Positions 5,855-13,693 are shown, counted from the stretch's first letter. The stretch is DNA of 19,032 nucleotides from RGIG5050 sp045636065 (GCA_045636065.1 JAZTWW010000061.1:1-19032); one strand, 5' to 3'. Notes: generated by a model from the letters alone, not told the origin. Program-made: numbers and translations.

Positions 5855-7379
5855 CCGATGCGCCGGTGCCGAAGCTGGACTTGATGCAGGAGGCGGGAAG
5901 CCTGGGGGAGAGGAAGGATGCGACCGGCACGACAAGGAAGCCTCCGACCATTGTGATCGCACCGCAGTTGATCGGGTTAATGGGATTGCCGAGAAGCATG
6001 TTGATGACCGTGAAGCCCACGCCCCACGCGAACGACGCCCACACCGCAAAGCGCGTAACCCCGCGCCAGTAGAGACCGAGGGTGAACGGAGCGAGGAACG
6101 CACCTGCGAGCGCGCCCCACGAGATGCCCATAAGCTGCGCGATGAACGTTGGCGGGTTGAGCGCGATAAGAAGCGAAAGCGCGATGAAGAAGAGGATGAG
6201 AACGCGCATCACGACCACCTTGCGTCTCTCCACCTTCGCGGCGACGGAATCGTCGATCTGGCTGGATTCGACCTCCCCATCCTCCGACGGCTTGTCGCGG
6301 TATATGATATCGAGCGTCAAGGTCGAGCTGGAGGTGAGGACCAGAGAGGCGAGCGTCGACATCGATGCCGAGAGGACGAGCAGCACGACGAGCGATATGA
6401 GCCAGTTGGAGTCGAGCGATTCGAGCATCTGGGGGATTATCGAGTCGAACGCGATCTTTCCGCCGGGCGACACCGGCGGCTGGAAGAGGCGGCCGAATCC
6501 GCCGAGGAAGTAGCACCCGCCCGCGACGAGGAACGCGAAAACGGTCGATATTACCGTTCCCCTTTTTATCGCCGACTCGTCGGTTATCGAATAGAACTTG
6601 CCGACCATCTGCGGAAGCCCCCATGTGCCGAGGGACGTAAGCACCACGACGCCTAGAAGGTTCCAGGGATCGGGGCCGAAGAGGGACGCAAAGCCGCCGT
6701 TCATGGCGGGGTTGGCGTCGGAGGGCAGGGCGGCGAGCTTCTGCGTGGCGTCGACAAGCCCGCCCTTGAGGCTCAGAACGGCCACTATAACCGCCGTTAT
6801 GCCGAATATCATTATTATGCCCTGGATGAAATCGTTTATCGCCGTAGCCTTGTATCCGCCGAGGATGACGTATACGGCCGTCAAGACTGCCATCAGGACG
6901 ACGCAGTACTCGTACGGTATGTGGAAGCTCATCTCGAAGAGCGTCGATATGCCCTTGTAGACGCCGGCGGTATATGGAATCAGAAAGACGAACGCGATGA
7001 CGGAGGCGGCAACGCGCAGCGTCTCGGAGCCGTAGCGCGAGCCGAAGAAGTCCGGCATAGTGCGGCTCTTGAGACGCTGCGTCATCATCCTGGTGCGCCG
7101 GCCGAGGACGAGCCACGCGAGAAGAGAGCCTATAACGGCATTGCCTATGCCGATCCACGACACGGAAAGGCCGTACTTCCAGCCGAACTGTCCGGCGTAT
7201 CCGATGAAGACGACGGCGGAGAAATAGCTCGTGCCGTATGCGAACGCCGTAAGCCAGGGCCCGACATTCCTCCCCCCGAGGACGAACCCGTCGACCGATG
7301 TCGCGTGCTTCCTGGAATACACCCCGACAGCCACCATCACAAGCAGAAACGCCAGAGTGAGCGAGATTTTTACCAACAT
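5844..7379 (-). CDS. Sodium:solute symporter (SSS family)
   Basis: A 511-residue inner-membrane symporter with about 12-13 hydrophobic segments, of the PutP/SSS family that couples Na+ entry to uptake of amino acids, sugars or vitamins. Family hallmarks are the N-terminal YSRKHATSVDGFVLGGRNVG, GGYKATAINDFIQGIIMIFG in the middle, and the sodium-site helix SASMSTLASLVLTSSSTLTLDI. A charged loop of about 30 residues (KPSEDGEVESS region) precedes the last helices. The start is ATG at 7377-7379 with AGGTG upstream. The substrate cannot be read from sequence. Following tyrA by 24 nt might hint at a metabolic link, but nothing shows it. No terminator follows, and the 3' end overlaps the convergent plus-strand gene. 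Confidence 0.92.
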   Translation of the reverse strand: MLVKISLTLAFLLVMVAVGVYSRKHATSVDGFVLGGRNVGPWLTAFAYGTSYFSAVVFIGYAGQFGWKYGLSVSWIGIGNAVIGSLLAWLVLGRRTRMMTQRLKSRTMPDFFGSRYGSETLRVAASVIAFVFLIPYTAGVYKGISTLFEMSFHIPYEYCVVLMAVLTAVYVILGGYKATAINDFIQGIIMIFGITAVIVAVLSLKGGLVDATQKLAALPSDANPAMNGGFASLFGPDPWNLLGVVVLTSLGTWGLPQMVGKFYSITDESAIKRGTVISTVFAFLVAGGCYFLGGFGRLFQPPVSPGGKIAFDSIIPQMLESLDSNWLISLVVLLVLSASMSTLASLVLTSSSTLTLDIIYRDKPSEDGEVESSQIDDSVAAKVERRKVVVMRVLILFFIALSLLIALNPPTFIAQLMGISWGALAGAFLAPFTLGLYWRGVTRFAVWASFAWGVGFTVINMLLGNPINPINCGAITMVGGFLVVPVASFLSPRLPASCIKSSFGTGASATA

Positions 7380-7403
7380 TTCCTGTCACCTTTCCTGATC
7401 AGC

Positions 7404-8222
7404 CTAGCCTCTATGGCCTTCCTCGAGAATCCCCTTGAGCATATCCCTGTCGCCGCGGCGTACCGCGTCGCACATCATCTCAAGCCTTCCGGCGAGCCTC
7501 CCAGCGGCCTCCGTGAACGCCTTTGCGTTCGCTATGAAAAGATCCGCCCACATCCCGGGATCGCTCGCCGAGATGCGCGTCATGTCCTGGAAGCTGCCGC
7601 CCGCGAAATCGAGCGCGCCGAAATAGTGGGGATCGGACGCATAGGCGAAGCTTACGGCGTGGCAGAGCTGGCTCGTGTAGGCGATCATCCCGTCATGTTT
7701 CTCGGGCGTCGCGTAGACGACCTTCGCAAAGCCGACGGAGCGGGCGAACTCCTCGATCCTGTCGAGGGGCGCCCTGCCGAGCGACGGCCAGGGCGTAAGA
7801 ACGAGCGGCGCCCCCTTGAAGAGGCCCGGCAGGGAGTTTTCGTACCCTCCCCTCTCGCGCCCGGCCATCGGGTGCGCCCCGACGAAGCTCCATCTGCTGC
7901 CGATGGCGAAAGGCCTAAGCTCCTCCATCACCGCCCCCTTTACGCCGGCCGCGTCGCATACGACGGCCCCGTCGCGGAAATCGGCGGCGTGCGCGGCCAC
8001 CCACGGCGCGCACTTGAGCGGGGGAAGCGCGACCCAAACGATGTCGCAATCAGAGATCGGCGAGGCGTCATCCCCCATTATCGCGTTCGCGAAACCCTCG
8101 GCGACGGCCCTTTCCGCCACGGCGCGCGTCCTGTTCCAAACCCTGACGTCATGCCCGGCCGCAGCAGCCGCCTTTGCGAGCGATGCGCCTATAAGCCCCA
8201 AACCTGCCACTCCGACAACCAT
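7404..8222 (-). CDS. tyrA: Prephenate dehydrogenase
   Basis: Oxidatively decarboxylates prephenate to 4-hydroxyphenylpyruvate in tyrosine synthesis (or arogenate to tyrosine, which sequence alone does not decide). At 272 residues it has only the catalytic core and no ACT regulatory or chorismate mutase domain. The Rossmann motif GLGLIGAS is at 7-14, and VGAHPMAGRERGGYENS (about 114-130) carries the likely catalytic His117. In the C-terminal helical domain SQLCHAVSFA and FAGGSFQDMTRIS are typical. Asn-Arg after the second strand (VWNR) would suit NADP as well as NAD. The start is ATG at 8220-8222 with a strong GGAGG 5 nt upstream. It lies 27 nt after the yfcE-like gene and 24 nt before the symporter. 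Confidence 0.92.
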   Translation of the reverse strand: MVVGVAGLGLIGASLAKAAAAAGHDVRVWNRTRAVAERAVAEGFANAIMGDDASPISDCDIVWVALPPLKCAPWVAAHAADFRDGAVVCDAAGVKGAVMEELRPFAIGSRWSFVGAHPMAGRERGGYENSLPGLFKGAPLVLTPWPSLGRAPLDRIEEFARSVGFAKVVYATPEKHDGMIAYTSQLCHAVSFAYASDPHYFGALDFAGGSFQDMTRISASDPGMWADLFIANAKAFTEAAGRLAGRLEMMCDAVRRGDRDMLKGILEEGHRG

Positions 8223-8249
8223 TGATGCCTCCAGCGTAAGTCCGGGCCT

Positions 8250-8768
8250 CTACGACAGCTTGATGTGCTTCAGGGTCGAACCGTCCCAGAGGCCCATCGT
8301 CCTTTCGCTTCCGGCCCTCGGCAGAGCAACCGATCCCGGGTTGAATATGGTCGTACCGTCGGGAAGGACGTGCTTAACGGGCGTATGCGTATGCCCGTGG
8401 CAGAGTATCGATCCGTCCGGCAGAGGGGGAAGGCGGTATTCGTTCCATATGTGCCCGTGCGTGAGGAAGAAGAGCTTTCCGTCGGCCCAAAGCTCCGCGT
8501 AGTCCGACATCATCGGGAACTGGAGCATAACCTGGTCGACCTCGGTATCGCAATTGCCCCTCACCGCGACTATCGACGAGCGGCGCGCGTTCAGAAGCTC
8601 GGCCACCTCCACGGGATCGTACATCCCGGGAACGCCGTTCCTGGGCCCATGGTACATCAAGTCGCCGAGCAGCGCGATCCGCTCCGCGCCGAACGCGTCC
8701 GCGATCGCAAGCGCCTTCCTGAGCGCCCCGGGGACTCCGTGCACGTCGCTTATGAACGCAATGTTCAC
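8250..8768 (-). CDS. yfcE: YfcE-like metallophosphodiesterase
   Basis: Calcineurin-like phosphoesterase of 172 residues, close in motif set and length to E. coli YfcE, a phosphodiesterase characterised on artificial substrates. All metal ligands are present: SDVHG (D8, H10), LGDLMYHGPRN (D36, H40), RGNCDTE (N72, D74), LTHGH (H104) and HGHTHTP (H124, H126). NPGSVALPR near the C-terminus is also typical. The start is GTG at 8766-8768. Its GTGA overlaps the stop of the preceding gene by 4 nt and GGAGGAG lies just upstream, so translation is probably coupled. The natural substrate is unknown. Confidence 0.9.
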   Translation of the reverse strand: MNIAFISDVHGVPGALRKALAIADAFGAERIALLGDLMYHGPRNGVPGMYDPVEVAELLNARRSSIVAVRGNCDTEVDQVMLQFPMMSDYAELWADGKLFFLTHGHIWNEYRLPPLPDGSILCHGHTHTPVKHVLPDGTTIFNPGSVALPRAGSERTMGLWDGSTLKHIKLS

Positions 8769-9355
8769 AGATCTCCTCCAAGCTCCTTTATAAGGCGCTT
8801 GAGCTCTATGATCTGCGCATCCTTCTCGGGGTCGGCGAGTCTGGAGGCGTTATCCCACTTCCATTTCCTGTGCCTGCCGTTGGCGGCCTCAAGCCTGTCC
8901 TTGAGGACGGCAAGGTCGTGGTGCGACTTCTGCACGCGGGGATCCGTGACGCCATAGCTCGCGATGAGCGACGACGACTGCTCGACGGCCCTGTCGTACG
9001 CCCGCTTGGCCTTTACGGCCTCGTCGAGGTAGGGGCTGAGCCTGGCGTTCGCCTCCATTATGTCGAACTCGCGCCTCTTGAGGCGCTCCCTGAGGCTCAA
9101 GAGGCTATCCTTCGCGTCCTCCAGGCCGCTGCGGCTTGGGATCACGTCGTCCAGGGCGCTGGCCGTTTCGCCGAAGAACGCCAAAGCGCTGTCGGCTGCC
9201 GCGCTGGCCATCTCCTTGGGCGTACGGCCCTTGGAGATCCTTTCGAATTCGGCGCGCACCCTCTCCTTGAGCTCGTCGGGAGAGATGCCCTTGTACCAGC
9301 ATACGCCGGCCACCGCGCCAAAAAGGACGAGTATCGTTATGATAAGGTTTTTCAT
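8765..9355 (-). CDS. Hypothetical membrane-anchored coiled-coil protein
   Basis: I do not recognise this 196-residue protein. A short N-terminal hydrophobic segment (residues 4-20, followed by WYKG) should be a signal anchor with no clear cleavage site. The rest is charged and probably largely helical, with coiled-coil-like stretches at about 75-110 (EDAKDSLLSLRERLKRREF) and 135-190 (HHDLAVLKDRLEAANG and the Lys-rich end). It probably lies outside the inner membrane, which is inference from the anchor. The start is ATG at 9353-9355, 7 nt after the serS stop, with a poor ribosome-binding site, suggesting coupling to serS. It overlaps the yfcE-like gene by 4 nt. Function unknown. Confidence 0.78.
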   Translation of the reverse strand: MKNLIITILVLFGAVAGVCWYKGISPDELKERVRAEFERISKGRTPKEMASAAADSALAFFGETASALDDVIPSRSGLEDAKDSLLSLRERLKRREFDIMEANARLSPYLDEAVKAKRAYDRAVEQSSSLIASYGVTDPRVQKSHHDLAVLKDRLEAANGRHRKWKWDNASRLADPEKDAQIIELKRLIKELGGDL

Positions 9356-9362
9356 CGCTGCT

Positions 9363-10661
9363 TCACTTCACGGGGTTTAGCCTGTCCGTTCCCATATAGG
9401 GGCGGATCGCCTCGGGGAGAAGGACGCTCCCGTCCTCCTGCAGGTGCTGTTCGAGGAGCGCCACCATAAGGCGCGGGAGGGCCACGCCGGAGCCGTTGAG
9501 GGTGTGGACGAGCTTCGTCTTCCCGTCCGCGTCCTTGAAGCGGCAGTTGAGGCGGCGAGCCTGGTAGTCGGTGAAGCAGGAGCAGCTCGAGACTTCAAGC
9601 CACTGCTTCTCGCCCGGGGCCCAAAGCTCAAGGTCGTAGCACTTGGCGGCGGAGAAGCCCATATCGCCGGAGCAGAGCTGGAGCACGCGGAAATGGAGAC
9701 CGAGCCCCGTGAGGATCGCCTCCGCCTCCTTTACGAGTATCTCAAGCTGCTCGAAGCTAGTGGAGGGATGGACGAAATTGACCATTTCCACCTTGTCGAA
9801 CTGGTGGACGCGCAGCATTCCGCGGGTCATCTTTCCGGCGGAGCCGGCTTCGCGGCGGAAGCACGGCGTGTAGGCCGTGAGCTTGACGGGCGTCTCGGGG
9901 GTTATCTTCGGAAGGTTGACGCCGTCGAAGATGTCGTCGCGGTAGTAGTTGGTGACGGGGACCTCGGCCGTGGGGATGAGCCAGAAGTCGTCGGCGTTGG
10001 AGTGGTAGAGGTCCTCGGCGAACTTTGGCAGCTGGCCCGTGCCGGTCATCGAGGCCGTGTTGACGAGGAAAGGCGGAAGCATCTCGGTGTAGCCCTGCTC
10101 GCGGCAGTGGACGTCGAGCATGTACTGGATGAGCGCGCGCTGGAGCTTCGCGCCCTGGCCGAGTATTATCGGGAAGCCCGTGCCCGTGAGCTTGACGCCG
10201 CGCGGGAAGTCGAAGATGCCGAGCCTCTCGCCGATGGCCATGTGGTCGGGGATGGCGTACGCGGGATCCTTCCATTCGCCCACGAAGCGCACTACCTTGT
10301 TGAAGCTCGAATCGGGGCCGGTGGGGATTTCGGGTGCGGGGATGTTGGGGATCATGAGCATCGTTTCGCGAAGCTCGCTTTCGACATCGGCGAGTTCGCG
10401 GTCGATCTCGGCGATCCTGTCGCCTATCGCCCGGACCTTGGCTTTGGCTTCGCCCACGTCCTTGCCGGCCTTTGCGGCCATGCCGATCTCCTTGGACGCC
10501 GAGTTGCGCTGCGCCTTCAGCACTTCCGTCTCGCCGATGAGGCTGCGCCTCTTCGCGTCGAGGTCCCTCGCCTTGGCCACGGTTTCACGCTCCACGCCCC
10601 TGCGGGCAAGGGCTTCGGCCGTTGCATCGAAATCATCGCGGATCTTCTTGATGTCAATCAT
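9363..10661 (-). CDS. serS: Seryl-tRNA synthetase
   Basis: Charges tRNA-Ser (and the selenocysteine tRNA where present) with serine. The 432 residues match the family length. The N-terminal antiparallel coiled coil (about 25-100) that grips the long variable arm is followed by the class II core: TAEVPVTNYYRDDI, motif 2 in the region FRREAGSAGKMTRGMLRVHQ, and motif 3 around NGSGVALPRLMVALLEQHL. The start is ATG at 10659-10661 with AAAGGAAA upstream. The open frame reaches 10718, but that part covers the promoter and is not coding. The gene opens its operon with a leader of only about 22 nt, so there is no room for a T-box. Confidence 0.97.
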   Translation of the reverse strand: MIDIKKIRDDFDATAEALARRGVERETVAKARDLDAKRRSLIGETEVLKAQRNSASKEIGMAAKAGKDVGEAKAKVRAIGDRIAEIDRELADVESELRETMLMIPNIPAPEIPTGPDSSFNKVVRFVGEWKDPAYAIPDHMAIGERLGIFDFPRGVKLTGTGFPIILGQGAKLQRALIQYMLDVHCREQGYTEMLPPFLVNTASMTGTGQLPKFAEDLYHSNADDFWLIPTAEVPVTNYYRDDIFDGVNLPKITPETPVKLTAYTPCFRREAGSAGKMTRGMLRVHQFDKVEMVNFVHPSTSFEQLEILVKEAEAILTGLGLHFRVLQLCSGDMGFSAAKCYDLELWAPGEKQWLEVSSCSCFTDYQARRLNCRFKDADGKTKLVHTLNGSGVALPRLMVALLEQHLQEDGSVLLPEAIRPYMGTDRLNPVK

Positions 10662-10689
10662 TTCAGGCTTCTTTCCTTTAAGAGCGAAT

Positions 10690-10718
10690 ATTATACCACA
10701 AGCCGCCGCTCCGCGCAA
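10690..10718 (-). promoter_or_regulatory. Sigma70-type promoter of the serS operon
   Basis: On the minus strand the -10 box is a perfect TATAAT (10695-10690) with an extended TG before it, 17 bp from a weaker -35 box TTGCGC (10718-10713). Transcription should begin near 10683, about 22 nt before the serS ATG. The -35 box lies inside the inverted repeat at 10705-10761. Confidence 0.75.
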
Positions 10719-10761
10719 GAATGTTGCCTTTGAAGCGGCCTGCCGCCCTTTGCGGAGCGGC
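10705..10761. repeat. 10-bp perfect inverted repeat overlapping serS promoter
   Basis: GCCGCTCCGC at 10705-10714 is matched by its exact reverse complement at 10752-10761, with 37 nt between. Inside lies a smaller GCGGC/GCCGC hairpin (around 10733-10746). One arm covers the -35 region of the serS promoter and the other touches the stop codon of the MBL hydrolase gene. No T-run follows in either direction, so it is not a classical terminator. It could weakly attenuate read-through or bind a regulator. Confidence 0.55.
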
Positions 10762-11387
10762 TACACTTGCATATACGGATTCCCCCTAACCTCATCCCCT
10801 ATGGTCGTGACGGCGCCATGGCCGGGAACGACCTCGGTCTCCGGCGGGAGCTGCGCAAGACGCGCAAGGCTCGCGCGCATCTCGTTCATGTCCCCGCCCG
10901 GGAAATCGGTCCTGCCGCAGCTTCCGGCGAAAAGCGTATCGCCGGTGAGGATGAGGCCTTCGCTCTCGAAGTATATGCAGACGCTCCCCTTCGTGTGGCC
11001 AGGTGTCGACATTATCCTCGCCGAAAGGCCGCCGGCGGCAAAAACATACCCGTCCTCAAGGTCGGTCACGACGTTTCCCGGGCGCTTCATGAGCGGATAG
11101 AGGGGCGGCCAGGCGTTCTGCGGATGGCCGAACATGATCTCATCCTGCCGCGCGATGTGGACGGGAAGCCCGGGATATCGCTCCTCAAGTTTGGCCACAC
11201 CGCCTATATGGTCGAAATGGCCGTGCGTAAGGAGTATCGCGACCGGTTTCAAGGATCGCGATTCAAGGAACGAGACCACGCTCGCGCCCTCCGCACCGGG
11301 ATCGACGATCCACGCCTCGCCGGTTCTGGACCAGAGAATGATGCAGTTCGCCTCAATCGCCCCAAGGGGCATTATCTTCCACTCCAT
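10761..11387 (-). CDS. MBL-fold hydrolase, glyoxalase II-like
   Basis: A 208-residue metallo-beta-lactamase-fold hydrolase of the hydroxyacylglutathione hydrolase/YcbL type. Metal ligands are THGHFDH (H55, H57, D59, H60), TPGHTKGS (H131), LTGDTLF (D150) and VPGHG (H190). The motif LFAGSCGRTDFPGG is characteristic of YcbL-like enzymes. The C-terminal glutathione-binding domain of classical glyoxalase II is absent, so the substrate may be another thioester. The start is ATG at 11385-11387, with AGGAGG 7 nt upstream and only 2 nt after the gph-like gene. It is the last gene of the bamA run. The family is clear but the exact substrate is not. Confidence 0.9.
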   Translation of the reverse strand: MEWKIMPLGAIEANCIILWSRTGEAWIVDPGAEGASVVSFLESRSLKPVAILLTHGHFDHIGGVAKLEERYPGLPVHIARQDEIMFGHPQNAWPPLYPLMKRPGNVVTDLEDGYVFAAGGLSARIMSTPGHTKGSVCIYFESEGLILTGDTLFAGSCGRTDFPGGDMNEMRASLARLAQLPPETEVVPGHGAVTTIGDEVRGNPYMQV

Positions 11388-11389
11388 CT

Positions 11390-12037
11390 TCAATCCTCCT
11401 CCTTCATGACACGCAAAAGGTCGTCGAACCTGTTGATCCTCATGGTTATGCGCGTATCGCGCGCCGCGCCGAAACCGTACGAGCAGAACGCCGTCTTTAC
11501 GCCCGCATTGTTGCCGCAGGCGATATCGGTCCAATTGTCCCCGACCATCCAGTCGCGCGACGAGACCCTGTGCCCGCGCATCATCGCGGCGCACGCCCTC
11601 AAAGGCTCGGCCGAAGGCTTCATCTCGACGGTATCGCCTCCCGCGACTATCGCCCCTTCGAAATGGCGCAGTATTCCAAGGTGCTCGAGTATGGCCTTCG
11701 TGGCCCAGTTGGGCTTGTTGGTGACTATCCCGAGCTTCCAGCCCCTGTCCCTGAGCTCCGCAAGGGCGCGCGCGACGCCGGGATAGAGGCGCGTCTTGAC
11801 CATCATGTGCGCCGTGTAGTTTTTCTGGTGGATCGGCCACACCTCGTCGAAGCGCCCGGCCGCCTCGGGAACGGCATGTTCGAGAAGATACCTCGCACCG
11901 TTGCCGACGCACTCCATGACGGCTTCATCCGTTATAGGGGCAAGCCCCAGATCGGCGCGCGTCGCGTTCACCGTATCCACGAGATCGGCCTTGGAATCGA
12001 TTATCGTTCCGTCAACGTCGAAAAATGCCGCATTCAT
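11390..12037 (-). CDS. gph: HAD-family phosphatase, phosphoglycolate phosphatase-like
   Basis: A haloacid dehalogenase-type phosphatase of 215 residues, closest in pattern to phosphoglycolate phosphatase/Gph. Motif I is DVDGTIID (nucleophile Asp7, Asp9), motif II is IVTNKP, motif III Lys falls in EMKPSAEP, and motif IV is VGDNWTDIACGNNAG. A helical cap is inserted between motifs I and II (about 17-85). The start is ATG at 12035-12037 with GGAGG 8 nt upstream, 18 nt after the UbiA-like gene. Generic Gph enzymes clear 2-phosphoglycolate. In this position it could instead act on a product of the neighbouring prenyl-sugar enzymes, which is only inference. The symbol is provisional. Confidence 0.82.
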   Translation of the reverse strand: MNAAFFDVDGTIIDSKADLVDTVNATRADLGLAPITDEAVMECVGNGARYLLEHAVPEAAGRFDEVWPIHQKNYTAHMMVKTRLYPGVARALAELRDRGWKLGIVTNKPNWATKAILEHLGILRHFEGAIVAGGDTVEMKPSAEPLRACAAMMRGHRVSSRDWMVGDNWTDIACGNNAGVKTAFCSYGFGAARDTRITMRINRFDDLLRVMKEED

Positions 12038-12055
12038 CTTCCAAGCCTCCCTGAA

Positions 12056-12994
12056 CTAGAATTTGACCGCGAGGACAGCCGTAGCCGCATATCCCAGGAG
12101 AATGAGCCAGAGGATCCTGTCGGTGAGAAGGACCTTGTCGGGGCTGCCCGTGCCGCCACCGCCGGAGCTGTACACGAGATGCAGGTACCTTCCAAGCCCT
12201 AGCGCGACCCAGACGGCCGTCCATGCGAGATTCCCCGTTCCGAAGCGCCGGAGGGTATCGTCGGAGAAGGTGTACGCCGCATAGACCGCGAGCGTCGAGA
12301 CGGCGCTTAAGGCGAGAAGCGCGTCGAGGGCGATCGGATGGTAGCCCTTCAAGGAGCGCCTTACGCTGCGCCCCGATGATGCCGCACCGGAGACGGCGTC
12401 CACCTGCAGCTCGTGGCGGCGCTTGGCGAGGGCGAGGAAGAGCGCAAGCATGAAAGTGCATGCGAGAAGCCACGGCGAGATGCGCGCGTCGATGACGGCC
12501 GCGCCCGCCACCGCCCTTACGACAAAGCCGAGGGCGATCACCGTGACGTCAACATAGGGGACATGCTTGAGAAAGCCGGAGTAGAGACACTGGAGCATCG
12601 TGTAGAAGAGGATCGTCCCGAATGCGAGCGTGCGCCCCGGCCAGCTGAAAACGACCCACGCGGGGAACGCCACCCCGGCCGCAAAGAGAAGAAGGCTCGC
12701 CCTTACGGCCGCTATCGCATGGATGGCCCCGCTTGCCACCGGCCTCAGGCGCTTCACCGGATGGCGGCGGTCGGACTTGATGTCGCTTACGTCATTGAGA
12801 AGATAGAACGCGCTCGAGACCAGGCAGAAGCTCCCCGCCATCCCCAGCGCCAGAAGGAACGAGCCGAGGCTGCGCGCCTTGGCGCTCTGCGCCGCATCGG
12901 CGAACGCGAAGAACCACGCCGCCATCACCACGGCGTTCTTCGTCCACTGGGCGACCCTCAGGGCCGAGAACCATACTGCAAAAGCCCTTCTCAC
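12056..12994 (-). CDS. UbiA-family transferase, decaprenyl-P phosphoribosyltransferase-like
   Basis: A polytopic inner-membrane prenyltransferase-fold protein of 312 residues with about 8-9 hydrophobic segments. The pattern matches the subgroup that adds 5-phosphoribose from PRPP to polyprenyl phosphate (DPPR synthase, like mycobacterial Rv3806c): RVAQWTKN at 13-20, then NDVSDIKSDRRHPVKRLRP at 67-85 with the metal-binding Asp residues, and FLALAKRRHEL later. Quinone- and heme-type UbiA proteins lack the RHPxKRxRP form. The start is GTG at 12992-12994, overlapping the upstream glycosyltransferase stop (GTGA), so the two are probably translated together. A non-canonical Ser/Gly-rich loop lies near 275-285. 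The substrate is inferred from motifs only. Confidence 0.82.
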   Translation of the reverse strand: MRRAFAVWFSALRVAQWTKNAVVMAAWFFAFADAAQSAKARSLGSFLLALGMAGSFCLVSSAFYLLNDVSDIKSDRRHPVKRLRPVASGAIHAIAAVRASLLLFAAGVAFPAWVVFSWPGRTLAFGTILFYTMLQCLYSGFLKHVPYVDVTVIALGFVVRAVAGAAVIDARISPWLLACTFMLALFLALAKRRHELQVDAVSGAASSGRSVRRSLKGYHPIALDALLALSAVSTLAVYAAYTFSDDTLRRFGTGNLAWTAVWVALGLGRYLHLVYSSGGGGTGSPDKVLLTDRILWLILLGYAATAVLAVKF

Positions 12995-13683
12995 CTTCCG
13001 AACCTCAGCGCGAATACCATCTTAAGCGACTCGACGGCGATTCCGGGCGTTATCTTGGACGTGCCGGCCCGCCTCTCGGTGAACGTTATGGGGATCTCCT
13101 TGATGGAAAAGCCGGCCTTCCAGGCGCGGTGGTTCATCTCAAGCTGGAAAGAATACCCCTTTGAAGCCACATTCGAAAGCCCTATCGCCTCAAGGACGCC
13201 CCTGCGCCAGCGTTTGAAGCCGCCGGTCGGATCCTTTACGGGCATTGACGTCACGGCGCGGACGACGAATCCCCCGAAGCGTGAAACGAGCTTTCTCGAA
13301 AGCGGCCAGCCGACGGTGCGCCCGGAGGCGACATACCTTGAGCCTATTGCAAGGTCGCAATCGGCCGAAACGAGCCTCTTTATGTCCTTCGGGTCGTGGG
13401 AGAAGTCGGCGTCCATCTGGACGATGTAGTCGGCCCCCATCGCCAGTGCGCGCTCGAACCCGGCGACGTACGCCCTTCCGAGGCCCTCCTTAGCCGTACG
13501 GTGCATCACCTCCACGCGGGCGTCGCCGCAGCGGACGGCTTCAAGGATGTCGCCTGTTCCGTCCGGGGAGCCGTCGTCCACGAAAAGGAGTCTGTCCCCC
13601 GGGCCGATTTCAGAAAGAACAGCCGCAGCGATTGCTGCGGCGTTCTCGCTCTCGTTGTATGTAGGTATGACGACTGCCGTCAT
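12991..13683 (-). CDS. Polyprenol-phosphate mannosyltransferase-like GT2
   Basis: A 230-residue family 2 glycosyltransferase of the dolichol-/polyprenol-phosphate mannose synthase type, moving a sugar from a nucleotide donor to polyprenyl phosphate on the cytoplasmic membrane face. Motifs are VVIPTYNE, FVDDGSPDGTGD, KEGLGRAYVAGF, QMDADFSHDP, GSRYVASGR, DPTGGFK, GYSFQLEMNHRAW and EIPITFTERR. It lacks C-terminal membrane helices, so it should be peripheral. The start is ATG at 13681-13683 with AAGGA upstream, 10 nt after lpxD. It overlaps the UbiA-like gene by 4 nt. Mannose is the usual sugar for this subgroup, but glucose or another hexose cannot be excluded. Confidence 0.88.
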   Translation of the reverse strand: MTAVVIPTYNESENAAAIAAAVLSEIGPGDRLLFVDDGSPDGTGDILEAVRCGDARVEVMHRTAKEGLGRAYVAGFERALAMGADYIVQMDADFSHDPKDIKRLVSADCDLAIGSRYVASGRTVGWPLSRKLVSRFGGFVVRAVTSMPVKDPTGGFKRWRRGVLEAIGLSNVASKGYSFQLEMNHRAWKAGFSIKEIPITFTERRAGTSKITPGIAVESLKMVFALRFGR

Positions 13684-13693
13684 ATCACATCCT

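Noticed and set aside
10662..10718. N-terminal extension of serS
   Set aside because: It covers the -10 and -35 boxes of the predicted serS promoter and lacks homology. SerRS starts normally at MIDIKK.
9444..10733. A 429-codon plus-strand open frame antisense to serS
   Set aside because: It mirrors the serS codon frame, with no recognisable motif or start signal. It is a shadow.
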